A stretch of 64,000 nucleotides of DNA from Sva-07 sp031426215 (GTDB lineage: Bacteria > Actinomycetota > Acidimicrobiia > Acidimicrobiales > Ilumatobacteraceae), in assembly GCA_031426215.1 (NCBI GenBank), contig JANPKU010000141.1, positions 5,540 through 69,539 on the forward strand, read 5' to 3'. The position numbers were made by a program, and so were the translations under genes. Position 1 is the stretch's first letter, and each line of letters begins with the position of its first letter. Below, in pieces: positions 41,280 to 50,050 of this stretch. The notes under the pieces were generated by a model. It was given only the letters and a program-made list of their open reading frames with translations. It made no database searches and was not told the origin of the DNA.

Positions 41280-41783
41280 TCAGACGCCGGTGTCGGTGGG
41301 CGTGACAGGCGGCCCGTCGGTGATCAGCGTTCGGAGGTGCCGTGCGAGTGCCCTCGGCGAGAACCACACGCCGTCGTCGGTTGCGCGTTCGATGTCGTCG
41401 ACGTGCCACCAACGCAACTCGTGGAGGCGTTCGTCGCGGAGTTGTTCCCAGCTCAGCGCAGGTCGAGGCTCGAAGCGTTTCGCCGCATCGACGAGGTAAT
41501 AGCGGTCGCGCTGGCCGTCCCACAGCCCGTCGAGGTGAGGAATGATGTGCTCACGGTTCCACACGTGGGCACCGACGACGGGATCGTGCAGCCCGACTTC
41601 CTCGATCAGCTCTCGGTGCAGCGCTTCGAGGTGGCTCTCGCCCGGGTCGAGGCCGCCGCCGGGCAACGACCACACGGTGGCGTCGGGGAACTCGAACCGC
41701 ACGAGCAACACGTGATCGTCGGGGGTGATCAGCAGCGCTCGCACGGCCTGGCGAATTCGCAACGCCGGAGCGGACTCGGTCAT
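41280..41783 (-). CDS. Nudix hydrolase
   Basis: 167 aa. Nudix box GGGLDPGESHLEALHRELIEEVGL (key parts GGGLDPGE, RELIEEVG) is intact. The C-terminal WWHVDDIERA is usual in MutT/ADP-ribose-type members. Substrate not assignable. Same strand as the DUF3039 gene 26 bp upstream, so probably cotranscribed. Convergent with the thioesterase gene. Confidence 0.87.
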   Translation of the reverse strand: MTESAPALRIRQAVRALLITPDDHVLLVRFEFPDATVWSLPGGGLDPGESHLEALHRELIEEVGLHDPVVGAHVWNREHIIPHLDGLWDGQRDRYYLVDAAKRFEPRPALSWEQLRDERLHELRWWHVDDIERATDDGVWFSPRALARHLRTLITDGPPVTPTDTGV

Positions 41784-41809
41784 CGTTCGGCAGTCATGAC
41801 GCAGCAACG

Positions 41810-42100
41810 TCAATCGTTCGGGGTGTCGCGCAGGTCGCCGTTGAAGGCTTTGAACATCCCGTAGACGCTCTTGCATTTCTCGCACACCGGCAGCTGCTTC
41901 GGGTCGCGCGACGGCACCCACACGAATCCGCACAACGCCTCGATCGGCGTGCCCATCACCCGCGCTTCCAGCACGGCGGCGGCGGCGTTCTCGCCCTTCT
42001 TGGTCTTCACGATGTGCGCAGCGATCGGCTCGCCGGTCTCGGTGGTCTCGTCGGTGTCGACGTCGATCCGCTCGAGGGGCATCGTTTCGAGATCCGTCAT
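41810..42100 (-). CDS. DUF3039 family protein
   Basis: 96 aa. AHIVKTKKGENAAAAV and the C-terminal PVCEKCKSVYGM, with a CxxC and an upstream Cys (ALCGFVW) that could bind zinc, identify the actinobacterial DUF3039 family. Function unknown. ATG at 42100, with AAACTA (TAGTTT on this strand) 10 nt upstream. Confidence 0.82.
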   Translation of the reverse strand: MTDLETMPLERIDVDTDETTETGEPIAAHIVKTKKGENAAAAVLEARVMGTPIEALCGFVWVPSRDPKQLPVCEKCKSVYGMFKAFNGDLRDTPND

Positions 42101-42110
42101 AGTCTCAGCA

Positions 42111-42116
42111 AAACTA
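42111..42116 (-). promoter_or_regulatory. -10-like TAGTTT before the DUF3039 gene
   Basis: TAGTTT on the minus strand ends 10 nt before the ATG at 42100. Confidence 0.35.
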
Positions 42117-42121
42117 TCCGG

Positions 42122-42127
42122 TAACAT
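42122..42127 (+). promoter_or_regulatory. -10-like TAACAT before the 43-aa ORF
   Basis: TAACAT ends 7 nt before the GTG at 42135; back to back with the divergent DUF3039 promoter. Confidence 0.35.
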
Positions 42128-42134
42128 CCTTCAC

Positions 42135-42266
42135 GTGCTCATCGCCATTGTTGCCAGTGTCGCCGCAGTAGCGGCAGCAGGCGCAGCTGTGGCTGCACGT
42201 GGCCCCGCACCCGTACTCATTCCGGTACGGGTCAGGCGGGGGACACGAGCTCAGCGCCAGCGCTGA
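42135..42266 (+). CDS. Small hydrophobic-then-basic protein, 43 aa
   Basis: GTG start. The first 22 residues are a hydrophobic Ala/Val helix (LIAIVASVAAVAAAGAAVAA), followed by a basic tail (RVRRGTRAQRQR), the plan of a small membrane protein with a cytoplasmic basic end. The TAACAT box 7 nt upstream is the main support. It ends 91 bp before malic enzyme and may also act as its leader. Could be chance. Confidence 0.4.
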   Translation: MLIAIVASVAAVAAAGAAVAARGPAPVLIPVRVRRGTRAQRQR

Positions 42267-42357
42267 ACGTTCGTCGAACTCGCCCGACCAGCCGGAAACC
42301 GGCGGCGGGCTCCGCTGCAGGTCTTCGGGACACCCCCGTATCCCACAAGGACAGACC

Positions 42358-43569
42358 ATGACCATCAACACCACGGCAGAGCTCGACGCGACCGATCCGT
42401 ACGCTGACGACCCGGCCTTCGCGCTGCACCAGGGTGGCAAGCTCGTGATCGCTTCACGAGTGCCGATCGATGGTCCGGAGGACCTTGCGCTGGCGTACAC
42501 CCCAGGTGTCGGGCGTGTCTCGCAGGCCATCGCCGATGAACCTGATCGGGTGTGGTCGCTCACCGGCCGATCGAACGCCGTCGCCGTGCTGTCGAACGGC
42601 ACCGCCGTGCTCGGTCTTGGCGACATCGGACCGGAAGCGGCGATGCCCGTGATGGAGGGCAAGGCCGTGCTGTTCAAACAGTTCGGCGGCATCGATGCCT
42701 ATCCGTTGTGTGTGAACGCCCGAACGGTCGACGAGATGGTGGCGATCGGCACGGCGATCGCCCCGACGTTCGGTGGCATCAACCTCGAGGACATCAAGGC
42801 GCCCGAGTGTTTCGAGATCGAGCGACGTCTCCAGGAAGCGCTCGACATCCCCGTGTTCCACGACGACCAGCACGGCACGGCAATCGTGGCGCTCGCCGCA
42901 CTGATCAACGCGGCACGGGTCGTGGGCAAACGCGTCGAGGAGTTGCGCGTCGTCATCGTCGGCACCGGCGCTGCTGGTGTTGCGGTTGCCGAACTCCTGC
43001 ACGATGCCGGCGTCGGCCAGGACGGCACCGGCGACATCATCGGTGTCGACAGCAGCGGGATCCTGCATCGCGAGCGCAAGAACCTCACGCCCACCAAGCA
43101 GTGGTTCGTCGACAACGGCAACGGTGACGATCGCCGCGGTGGCGTCCGCGAAGCGCTCGAGGGCGCCGACGTGCTACTCGGGCTCTCCGGCCCCGGCATC
43201 ATCGAGGCGGAGTGGCTGGCCGAGATGGCCAACGATGCGATCGTGTTCGCAATGGCCAACCCGACCCCGGAGGTCATGCCGGAGCTGATGCCGCCGAACG
43301 TGTCGGTCATCGCCACCGGCCGAAGCGACTACCCGAACCAGATCAACAACGTCCTGGCCTTTCCCGGCGTGTTCCGCGGTCTGCTCGACGTGCGCGCCAC
43401 CCGCTGCACGATCGAGATCAAGCGCGCCGCCGCCGATGCATTGGCTGCTCTCGTCACCGAGCCGGTGGCCGAGCGGATCATCCCCGGAGCCTTCGAACCG
43501 GGTGTCGCCGACGCAATCGCGGGGGCGGTCCGGGTGATGGCACTGCAACAGGGTTTCGTCCGCAGTTGA
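42358..43569 (+). CDS. NAD(P)-dependent malic enzyme
   Basis: 403 aa, the short bacterial type. It decarboxylates malate to pyruvate. LAYTPGVGRVSQAI with the conserved Tyr, GLGDIGPEAAMPVMEGKAVLFK (parts GLGDIGPEA and MEGKA) with the catalytic Lys, NLEDIKAPECFEIE for the divalent metal, and FHDDQHGTAIV. NAD-binding Rossmann motif GTGAAGVAVAE. No C-terminal phosphotransacetylase domain. An AAGGA ribosome site lies 7 nt before the ATG, unlike the leaderless genes around it. Confidence 0.94.
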   Translation: MTINTTAELDATDPYADDPAFALHQGGKLVIASRVPIDGPEDLALAYTPGVGRVSQAIADEPDRVWSLTGRSNAVAVLSNGTAVLGLGDIGPEAAMPVMEGKAVLFKQFGGIDAYPLCVNARTVDEMVAIGTAIAPTFGGINLEDIKAPECFEIERRLQEALDIPVFHDDQHGTAIVALAALINAARVVGKRVEELRVVIVGTGAAGVAVAELLHDAGVGQDGTGDIIGVDSSGILHRERKNLTPTKQWFVDNGNGDDRRGGVREALEGADVLLGLSGPGIIEAEWLAEMANDAIVFAMANPTPEVMPELMPPNVSVIATGRSDYPNQINNVLAFPGVFRGLLDVRATRCTIEIKRAAADALAALVTEPVAERIIPGAFEPGVADAIAGAVRVMALQQGFVRS

Positions 43570-43626
43570 ACGCTCGGATCCACGGCCGATCGCAGGAATC
43601 GGTTCGGGATCGGGCAGGGTAGGGCG

Positions 43627-44898
43627 ATGTCGAGGTTCGAGCGCTCATTCGCCTCGCTGCAGAATCACGACTACCGCAAGTTGTGGTGGGCGGGCACGTT
43701 CTCGTTCATGTCGGTGCAGATGCAGTTCCTGCTGCGCGGTGTGCTCGCCTGGGACCTCACCGAGCGCGAGGGCGCCCTCGGTCTCGTCTATCTCTGTTTC
43801 GGGATCGCACTCCTGATCGCGACACCACTGGGTGGGGTCGCTGCCGACCGGCTTCCCAAGCGCCGCGTGTTGATCGTCAGTCAGGGCGCGATCCTGGTCG
43901 CCGCCGCCGGTATGGCAGCGGTGGTGCTCACCGACACCGTTGCGTTCTGGATGCTGCTGGTGGCATCGATCATCCAGGGGGTTGCCTTTGGCTTCCTCGG
44001 ACCAACGCGGGTGGCGTTCACCTCCGAGATCGTCGGGCGCGACCAGCTCGGCAACGCAATCACCTTGTCGATGTTGAGCATGAACGGCACCCGGGTGGTC
44101 GCTCCAGCGTTCGCCGGCGCGCTCGCTGGCATCGTGCTCATCGGCATCGGTGGTGCGTTCGTGGTCGCTGCAGCGTTCTCGCTGCTGTCGTTCGGGTTGC
44201 TCCTGCGATGCCCGCCCGGTTCGAAACCTCGGGCGACGTCCACGGCAAGTCCGTTCGCTGAGATCGTCGACGGCGTGCGCTATGTCGCCAGCCGACCGCA
44301 CCTGCGCCGGCTCGTGCTGAGCTCGTTCGTGATCATCATGTTCGGCTTCAACTACGTGGCGTTCATCCCTGCGTTGGTCAAGGGCGAGTTCGAACTCGGC
44401 GATGGATGGGTGGGCATCATCATGTCGGCGAGTTCGATCGGGGCCGTCGCTGTCGCTGTGCCCCTGGCCGGTCGAGCAGATGGCGCAGGCGTCTGGAAAA
44501 TGATGGTCGGTTCGGGCTTGTTGTTCGGCGTTGGCGTCATTGCGCTGGGGCTGTCTCCGATCTTCGGGGTCGCTGTGGTCGTTGTCGTGTTCATCGGAGC
44601 TGGCACCACCGGCTATCAATCACTCTCGAACTCGATTGCGCTGAACATGACCACCGACACCCATCAGGGGCGGGTGCAGTCGCTCATGATGCTGAGTTTT
44701 GCCGGATTCGGGATCGCAGCGGCGCCACTCGGTCTCTTGGCGGAAGCGATTGGTCTGCGCGGGGCGATCGTGGTCATGGGTGCGGTCACATTCGCAACCG
44801 TCGTCGGCTACGGGCTCCTCGAACGCAACGTGCAGCTCGAGATCGAAGACGGCATCCCGTTGGACGAGATCGCGGTCACCGACCTGGTCACCGGGTGA
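43627..44898 (+). CDS. MFS transporter
   Basis: 423 aa with about twelve hydrophobic helices; similar in plan to the MFS_3/EntS-type exporters. The loop 2-3 motif GGVAADRLPKRRVL matches the MFS signature. Charged cytoplasmic tail (LEIEDGIPLDEI). It ends 50 bp before a Crp-type regulator gene. Substrate unknown. Confidence 0.88.
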   Translation: MSRFERSFASLQNHDYRKLWWAGTFSFMSVQMQFLLRGVLAWDLTEREGALGLVYLCFGIALLIATPLGGVAADRLPKRRVLIVSQGAILVAAAGMAAVVLTDTVAFWMLLVASIIQGVAFGFLGPTRVAFTSEIVGRDQLGNAITLSMLSMNGTRVVAPAFAGALAGIVLIGIGGAFVVAAAFSLLSFGLLLRCPPGSKPRATSTASPFAEIVDGVRYVASRPHLRRLVLSSFVIIMFGFNYVAFIPALVKGEFELGDGWVGIIMSASSIGAVAVAVPLAGRADGAGVWKMMVGSGLLFGVGVIALGLSPIFGVAVVVVVFIGAGTTGYQSLSNSIALNMTTDTHQGRVQSLMMLSFAGFGIAAAPLGLLAEAIGLRGAIVVMGAVTFATVVGYGLLERNVQLEIEDGIPLDEIAVTDLVTG

Positions 44899-44935
44899 CA
44901 TGGCGATCGTCGGGAGCACCCAATTCGGGAGCGAC

Positions 44936-44941
44936 TAGCGT
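44936..44941 (+). promoter_or_regulatory. -10-like TAGCGT before the Crp-type gene
   Basis: TAGCGT ends 7 nt before the GTG at 44949 and fixes that start among several in-frame choices. Confidence 0.45.
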
Positions 44942-44948
44942 TGGCGAA

Positions 44949-45650
44949 GTGGGGGCAACGGATCGCAGCATCGACGAGGTGCTCGCCTCGACGCCGCTGT
45001 TCGCAACAGCTGCACCGGCAACGATCGCCGAACTCGCGAGGTTGGCGCATCGTCGGACATTGCAGCGAGGTGAGGTGCTGTTCGCGGTGGGCGAACGGGC
45101 GGCGGCGATCCACGTCATCGACACCGGCACGTTGAAGGTGTTCACGTCGTCAGCAGCAGGAACCGAGCCCACGCTTGCGCTGAGGCACGATGGTGAGATC
45201 GTCGGTGAGATGGGGGTGCTCGACGACCTCCCGCGCTCCGCATCAGTGGCTGCGGTCGGGCGCGTGGAGATGGTCGAGGTGCCGGCCCGATCGTTCCGCG
45301 CGGCATGGGAGTCGGATCCGGCGATCGCTCGGCAAATGGTCGTGCTGCTGACCCACCGGCTCCGCACGGTCACCGATGGTCTGGCCGACCTCGCCTACCT
45401 CGACCTCGGCGGACGCTTGGCGAAGTACCTCCTGACCGAGTTCGAGCGGCAGGGAAGCGCGACACTCAAGATCCCGCTCACGCAGGCCGAGATGGGCCAA
45501 CTGCTCGGAGGCGCCCGTCAGTCCGTGAACCAGGTCGGCCGGTCGCTCGAGCGTGCCGGCCTCGTCTCGATCTCGGGGCGGACCGTGCGCATCCTCGACG
45601 AAGATGCCCTGCGCCTGCGGGCGATGTCGGCAGGCGGTCGGTTCGAATAA
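44949..45650 (+). CDS. Crp/Fnr family transcription regulator
   Basis: 233 aa. Cyclic-nucleotide-binding jelly roll (residues about 15-130) with HDGEIVGEMGVLDDLPRSASVAA, close to the phosphate-binding cassette GEx(A/G)LL...RSASV, so a cNMP ligand is likely. C-terminal winged helix-turn-helix LTQAEMGQLLGGARQSVNQVGRSLERAGLV (ends given: LTQAEMGQLL, RAGLV). It directly follows an MFS gene. Confidence 0.9.
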   Translation: MGATDRSIDEVLASTPLFATAAPATIAELARLAHRRTLQRGEVLFAVGERAAAIHVIDTGTLKVFTSSAAGTEPTLALRHDGEIVGEMGVLDDLPRSASVAAVGRVEMVEVPARSFRAAWESDPAIARQMVVLLTHRLRTVTDGLADLAYLDLGGRLAKYLLTEFERQGSATLKIPLTQAEMGQLLGGARQSVNQVGRSLERAGLVSISGRTVRILDEDALRLRAMSAGGRFE

Positions 45651-45662
45651 AGTGTCTGAACT

Positions 45663-45680
45663 GTCAGCCGGCTGACTTTT
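45663..45680 (+). terminator. Possible terminator after the Crp-type gene
   Basis: GTCAGCCGGCTGAC (45663-45676) is a perfect palindrome followed by four T, 12 bp after the stop. Confidence 0.4.
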
Positions 45681-45749
45681 CGGGCCGCCAGGTTCGTGCA
45701 TGATTCGATACATCACCGGGGGCACCTGCCCGCAACCAAGGGAGCGATC

Positions 45750-45923
45750 ATGGGGATCAACCGAGAGAACGAAGTGAACCGCAACATCGACACCGAGACG
45801 GCCGAGGGACATCGTCGACTGCTCATCGTGGAAGAAAGCGATGATGCCGGCAAGAAGGCAGCGGTGCGCCCGGCTGATGGCCTCGACGACGAAGCCGAAG
45901 GGCACATTCGCCGCTTCGACTGA
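45750..45923 (+). CDS. Small acidic/basic hypothetical protein, 57 aa
   Basis: Starts at an ATG with a clear AAGGGAG ribosome site 6 nt ahead. The product is highly charged (MGINRENEVNRNIDTETAEG...HIRRFD) with no hydrophobic core, probably largely unstructured. No family recognised. A 12-bp hairpin follows its stop. Confidence 0.6.
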   Translation: MGINRENEVNRNIDTETAEGHRRLLIVEESDDAGKKAAVRPADGLDDEAEGHIRRFD

Positions 45924-45934
45924 CCAATGATCGT

Positions 45935-45964
45935 GACGGGCACCGGGGGCGGCCGGTGCCCGTC
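45935..45964. terminator. Bidirectional hairpin terminator
   Basis: GACGGGCACCGG (45935-45946) and CCGGTGCCCGTC (45953-45964) form a perfect 12-bp stem with a GGGCGG loop, between the convergent 57-aa gene and the protease gene. Confidence 0.65.
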
Positions 45965-45976
45965 GCGCAACTTCTA

Positions 45977-46825
45977 TCAGACGGGCGCAGCGTTGGCGGC
46001 CAATTGCGCCAGGACGGTCTTGGCCTGCCACGCATTCGCACCCGGGTGGGCAGCGCGAATGCGTGCCAGATGACCGGCGATCACGGGAGCGGCGAAGGAG
46101 TTCCCGGTCGTGCGAATCGTGGAGCCGTTCAGCCAGGCGACGTCCACGTCGATCCCCGCCGCTCCCCACTCTGCGGGACCTGCCGGGTTGCACCAGATCT
46201 GTTCACGGTCAGTGCCTGGAGCACACGCCACCGAGAAGACGCCGGCGAGTTCGCTCGGGATCGTTCGCTTGCGCTCGTTGTTCATCGATGCGACGACGAG
46301 CACGTGCGCGAAGTTCGCTGCGTCGACGAGTTCCCAGAACGTCTCGGCCCACCGGTCACTGGCCGTCGACATGCTCAGGTTGATGATGTCGACGCCCTGC
46401 TCGATGCACCATTCCATCCCGTAGGCGAACGCAGCGGCACTTCCTCGCAGGTCCTCGCGCAAGACCCTGACCGAGATCAACTCGACCTCTGGCGCCAGTT
46501 CGCGAATGATCGCAGCACACGCAGTGCCGTGTCCGTACAGGTCGGTGTGTGCACCGGGTACGAATCGGATTCCTGTGTCGGTCGAGTCGTCGCGATCGAC
46601 CGCTACGTACTCGCTGATCCGGCCGACCGACGGGTGGGTGGCATCGACCCCGCTGTCGACGACGGCCACCCGGATCCCGCTTCCAGATCCGTCGCCGTAT
46701 GCCCACGGCCGCGTGACCGCTGATGCAAATTTCATGATCGGAAACGGCCCGGGTCCGCCGGTGCGGTGGAATGGATCTGACCACGCTGGCAGGATCGTGG
46801 CCGGCCCGATCGTGTCGGTCACCAC
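45977..46825 (-). CDS. Subtilisin-like (S8) serine protease without signal peptide
   Basis: 282 aa. The catalytic triad is complete: Asp57 in VAVVDSGVD, His99 in YGHGTACA, and Ser in TGNSFAAPVIAGH near residue 247; oxyanion Asn in VASMNNERKR. There is no signal peptide, propeptide or membrane helix, so it should stay in the cytoplasm, unlike most subtilases. Its ATG overlaps the end of the GAF gene by 7 bp, so the two are made together. Confidence 0.9.
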   Translation of the reverse strand: MVTDTIGPATILPAWSDPFHRTGGPGPFPIMKFASAVTRPWAYGDGSGSGIRVAVVDSGVDATHPSVGRISEYVAVDRDDSTDTGIRFVPGAHTDLYGHGTACAAIIRELAPEVELISVRVLREDLRGSAAAFAYGMEWCIEQGVDIINLSMSTASDRWAETFWELVDAANFAHVLVVASMNNERKRTIPSELAGVFSVACAPGTDREQIWCNPAGPAEWGAAGIDVDVAWLNGSTIRTTGNSFAAPVIAGHLARIRAAHPGANAWQAKTVLAQLAANAAPV

Positions 46826-47577
46826 CGGCGCCTCGGGGTGGCGAGGTCGATCGCTTCACGAAGAATGCGCTCGATCGCTTGTTGGGTCCCCGGCGGAAGC
46901 AACCGGAGCTCTGCCAGCACTGCGGCGAAGCCCGCAACCTCCGCATCGTCGTCGGGAAGGTCCGTTGCGAGTCGCCGGAGTGCTCGCACGAGTGTCCTCT
47001 CCTCGTTGGCCACGGCGTCGGCGACAGCATTGACCAACAAGGGTCCGAGTCGTGCCACTGTCGCTGCGGTGGCGAGGAGCGGGGCCGCGACCCGCCCGCA
47101 GGCCGAGGTCACAACGAGCGGGTCGCCGAGGCCGACGGTGCGGTCGAGCACGGACACCACACCGAGCACTCGTTCGTCGTCGACGACGACCGGCACGGCA
47201 AGGATCGATGTCGGCACGTAGCCGACCCGTTCGGCGACGTCGCGAGCGAAGCGGGGGTCGGCTTGCACCTCGTCGACGACGAGCGACTGTCCGGTATGAG
47301 CCACGTACCCGGCGATCCCGCGATCGGACGGCAACCGCAGGCCGATGACGTTCTGCGCTCCCGCTCCGTCGGCGGCCTCGTACACGAGTTGCGTGTCGTC
47401 GATCCGAGCGATCGACACGCTCGCGGCACCGACGGCCAATCGTGTCATGGCACAGAGATCGTTGAGCTGTGTGCGGTGCCCGACGGGCATGAGGACGGGG
47501 CCGAGAGCGTCGGCGACGGCTGCGAGTTGTCGGGTCAGGTTTCCGGGAGCGGCCACGATCACATTGTGGCGTGTCAT
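46819..47577 (-). CDS. GAF-domain protein
   Basis: 252 aa. Central GAF domain (residues about 35-180) with SVSIARIDDTQLVYEAADG, PSDRGIAGYVAHTGQSLVV and ILAVPVVVDDERVLGVVSVLD (parts ILAVPV, GVVSVLD), the usual small-ligand sensor fold. No output domain is fused; a C-terminal helical region follows. Overlap with the intracellular subtilase suggests it regulates that enzyme (inference). Confidence 0.82.
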   Translation of the reverse strand: MTRHNVIVAAPGNLTRQLAAVADALGPVLMPVGHRTQLNDLCAMTRLAVGAASVSIARIDDTQLVYEAADGAGAQNVIGLRLPSDRGIAGYVAHTGQSLVVDEVQADPRFARDVAERVGYVPTSILAVPVVVDDERVLGVVSVLDRTVGLGDPLVVTSACGRVAAPLLATAATVARLGPLLVNAVADAVANEERTLVRALRRLATDLPDDDAEVAGFAAVLAELRLLPPGTQQAIERILREAIDLATPRRRW

Positions 47578-47631
47578 CGACGCCTACGGTGGCGATGCGT
47601 CTCGTGGGGAGTCGTACCGGAGGATGGGATC

Positions 47632-49335
47632 ATGACGGCCGTTTCGGATCAGTTGGCTGAATCACGCACCGCGATCGCCAACGTGTTGCAGAACCGGTCG
47701 CTTCGGCAACTCAATCTCGCATTGGTCGGCTCGGTGATTGGTGACTGGGCGTTCTCCGTTGCCATCTCCGTCTACGCCTACAACAACGGCGGGGCCACGG
47801 CGCTCGGAATCATCAGCGTGGTTCGTTACACGGTGATGGCCGTGCTGGCGCCCCTGTTGGCGACGCTCGCCGACAGGTTCGATCGTCGCCTCGTCATGTT
47901 CGGCGCCGACGCCGTGCGGGTCGTCCTGGTCTTCGCTTCAGCCGCCATCGTGTTCGTCGACGGGCCGGCGTTGCCGGTGTACGCGCTGTCGGTGCTCACC
48001 GGAACCGCAGGCATGGTGTTCCGGCCGGCCCAGGCAGCGATCTTGCCGAGCCTTGCACAGAACCCGTCCGAGCTCACCGCAGCGAACGTCGTTTCGAGCA
48101 CCATCAACAGCATCGGATTCTTCGTCGGGCCGGCGGTGGGTGGCCTGCTGCTGGCGGTGGCCGACATCAGCGCAGTCTTCGCGTTCAATGCACTGACCTT
48201 CGTGTGGTCCGCGGTCATGGTGCTCGGCGTACGGCCGCTCGCCGCGCCGGTCGAGACGAACGATGGTGCCGACGAGGCGGACGCCGAGAACGCAGAGGAT
48301 CCAAAGGATCCAGAGAGCGCGGGTGAGGCCGGCGGGATGTTCGCCGGGGTCGGCGATGGGTACCGGGTGATCTTCGGTGATCGGGATCTGCGCCTCATCG
48401 TGGCGTTGTACGTGGTGCAGACGGTGGTCGCCGGCTGCTCTGCGGTGTACGAAGTGGCGATTGCGCTCGATCTCCTCGGGCTCGAGGACAGCGGGGTGGG
48501 AGTCCTCAACGCAGCGCTGGGGGTCGGTGGTCTGATCGGTGGGGCGGTGGCACTCGTGCTGTCGCAACGCGGGCGACTCTCGCGCGACTTCGGGGTGGGC
48601 GTCGTGTTGTGGGCGGCGCCGCTGCTGCTCATCGTGGCCGTTCCGAGCCTCCCGTCGGCCCTGATCGCCATGATGCTGATCGGTCTGGGCAACTCACTCG
48701 TCGATGTCAACGCCGAGACCATCGTGCAACGACTCGTTCCCGACGAGGTGCTCGGGCGCGTGTTCGGCGCACTCGACAGCGCGGCGATCGCCGGCATGGC
48801 GCTGGGGGCCGGGATGATGCCGTTGCTCATCGTCACCGTCGGGCTCTCCACCGGCCTGCTCATCATCGCTGTCACCGTCACGGCGGTGGTGCTGGTGTCG
48901 ATCAGAGGGCTACATCGGGTTGACAGGATCGCGCTCGCGCCGGACGGCCTCGAGACACTCCGGGCAGTTCCGATGCTCTCGGTGCTTCCCGATCACGTGA
49001 TCGAGCGCCTGGCTCGTCAGTCGAAGCTGCTGACGCTGCCCGCCGGCGAAATGGTTTTCGAACAGGGAGACGAGGGCGACCTGTTCTACGTCATCGAATC
49101 GGGAGAGGTCGAGGTGTCCAAGGTCGGCGAGCCGGTCGGCGTGCTCGGCGCCACGAACTCGTTCGGCGAGATCGCGCTCTTGCGCGACGTTCCCCGGACT
49201 GCCTCGGTGCGCACGCTCACCGAGGTCGTCGTACGAACACTCGAGCGCCGGCACTTCCTCGCCGCCGTCACCGGCCATGCCGATGCGACAGAGCAGGCCG
49301 AGCTCGTGGTCGTGCGCTACATGGACACCTACTGA
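47632..49335 (+). CDS. MFS transporter fused to a cyclic-nucleotide-binding domain
   Basis: 567 aa. Residues about 15-430 form an MFS_3-like transporter of about twelve helices with an acidic insert in the central loop (DEADAENAEDPKDPE). Residues about 440-560 are a cNMP-binding jelly roll: FEQGDEGDLFYVIESGEVEV and NSFGEIALLRDVPRTASV, with Glu and Arg of the phosphate cassette. Transport may therefore be gated directly by cAMP or a similar ligand. The separate MFS + Crp genes at 43627-45650 carry the same two modules. Upstream GGAGGATGG may serve as ribosome site. Confidence 0.9.
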   Translation: MTAVSDQLAESRTAIANVLQNRSLRQLNLALVGSVIGDWAFSVAISVYAYNNGGATALGIISVVRYTVMAVLAPLLATLADRFDRRLVMFGADAVRVVLVFASAAIVFVDGPALPVYALSVLTGTAGMVFRPAQAAILPSLAQNPSELTAANVVSSTINSIGFFVGPAVGGLLLAVADISAVFAFNALTFVWSAVMVLGVRPLAAPVETNDGADEADAENAEDPKDPESAGEAGGMFAGVGDGYRVIFGDRDLRLIVALYVVQTVVAGCSAVYEVAIALDLLGLEDSGVGVLNAALGVGGLIGGAVALVLSQRGRLSRDFGVGVVLWAAPLLLIVAVPSLPSALIAMMLIGLGNSLVDVNAETIVQRLVPDEVLGRVFGALDSAAIAGMALGAGMMPLLIVTVGLSTGLLIIAVTVTAVVLVSIRGLHRVDRIALAPDGLETLRAVPMLSVLPDHVIERLARQSKLLTLPAGEMVFEQGDEGDLFYVIESGEVEVSKVGEPVGVLGATNSFGEIALLRDVPRTASVRTLTEVVVRTLERRHFLAAVTGHADATEQAELVVVRYMDTY

Positions 49336-49394
49336 TCGACACCTACTGATCGACACCACCGATCGACACCACCGATCGACACCAGCGATCCAAT
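49324..49394 (+). repeat. Short tandem repeat GATCGACACCACC
   Basis: Four to five copies of a 13-14 bp unit (GATCGACACC plus TACT, ACC or AGC). The first unit overlaps the last codons and stop of the MFS-cNMP gene (Met-Asp-Thr-Tyr-stop). Confidence 0.75.
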
Positions 49395-49402
49395 GGTCGA
49401 CA

Positions 49403-50023
49403 TCAGGAGAGGGCGGACAGCTCCGCAGTGAGGTTGGCGCGAGCGCGGTCTTCCCAGCGTTCCCGCGCCGATGTCGTGGCGTAGATGGCCGAGCGGTCCA
49501 GGAATCCTTGCAGGACCTGAGCCCGACCGGTTCGCCACTCGTCGTCGTCGACGTCTCGATACTCCTTGCGGACGCCGGTGACGTAGGCCGAATACGCTCC
49601 GGGCTCGGCAGCGAGGATGGCGAGATCGGCATCGAGGAGGACGGCAGCGTCGCCGGTGTAGGTCGTTGCGCCGTGGACGGTCGCTTCGATCATGGTCGCA
49701 ACCCGTTCGGTCCGGTCGTCGCTCCACCCGAGAACGGCGAGGTCGCGACGGGCGAGCCGAGCGCTTGCTCGCTCGTTCGCCGGGTACGCCGGCTCGTAGA
49801 TCGCGTCATGGTAGAACGCCGCTGCGATGACCTCGTCGAGGTGTTCGATGCTTTCCGTCGCCGCGAGCTCCTCGACATGACGGATCACCCAACCGATGTG
49901 CGTCGCGGTGTGATAGCGCCGGTGTTTCTCGCGATGGCGGGCGAGCAAGCGCTCGAGCAGCGCTGTGTCGCTGCCGATGTGGCGCTGCCATGCGATGATC
50001 AGCTCGGGGTCGGGCTCGTTCAC
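49403..50023 (-). CDS. HD-domain metal-dependent phosphohydrolase-like protein
   Basis: 206 aa, helical. Metal ligands of the HD fold are visible in YHTATHIG, AAAFYHDAIY (HD) and LLDADLAIL (Asp). This group is annotated as predicted metal-dependent HD phosphohydrolases; substrate unknown. It lies convergent to the MFS-cNMP gene and is bordered on both sides by short tandem repeats. Confidence 0.85.
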   Translation of the reverse strand: MNEPDPELIIAWQRHIGSDTALLERLLARHREKHRRYHTATHIGWVIRHVEELAATESIEHLDEVIAAAFYHDAIYEPAYPANERASARLARRDLAVLGWSDDRTERVATMIEATVHGATTYTGDAAVLLDADLAILAAEPGAYSAYVTGVRKEYRDVDDDEWRTGRAQVLQGFLDRSAIYATTSARERWEDRARANLTAELSALS

Positions 50024-50050
50024 GCCGCCAGTGTGTCATCACCCAGTGGT

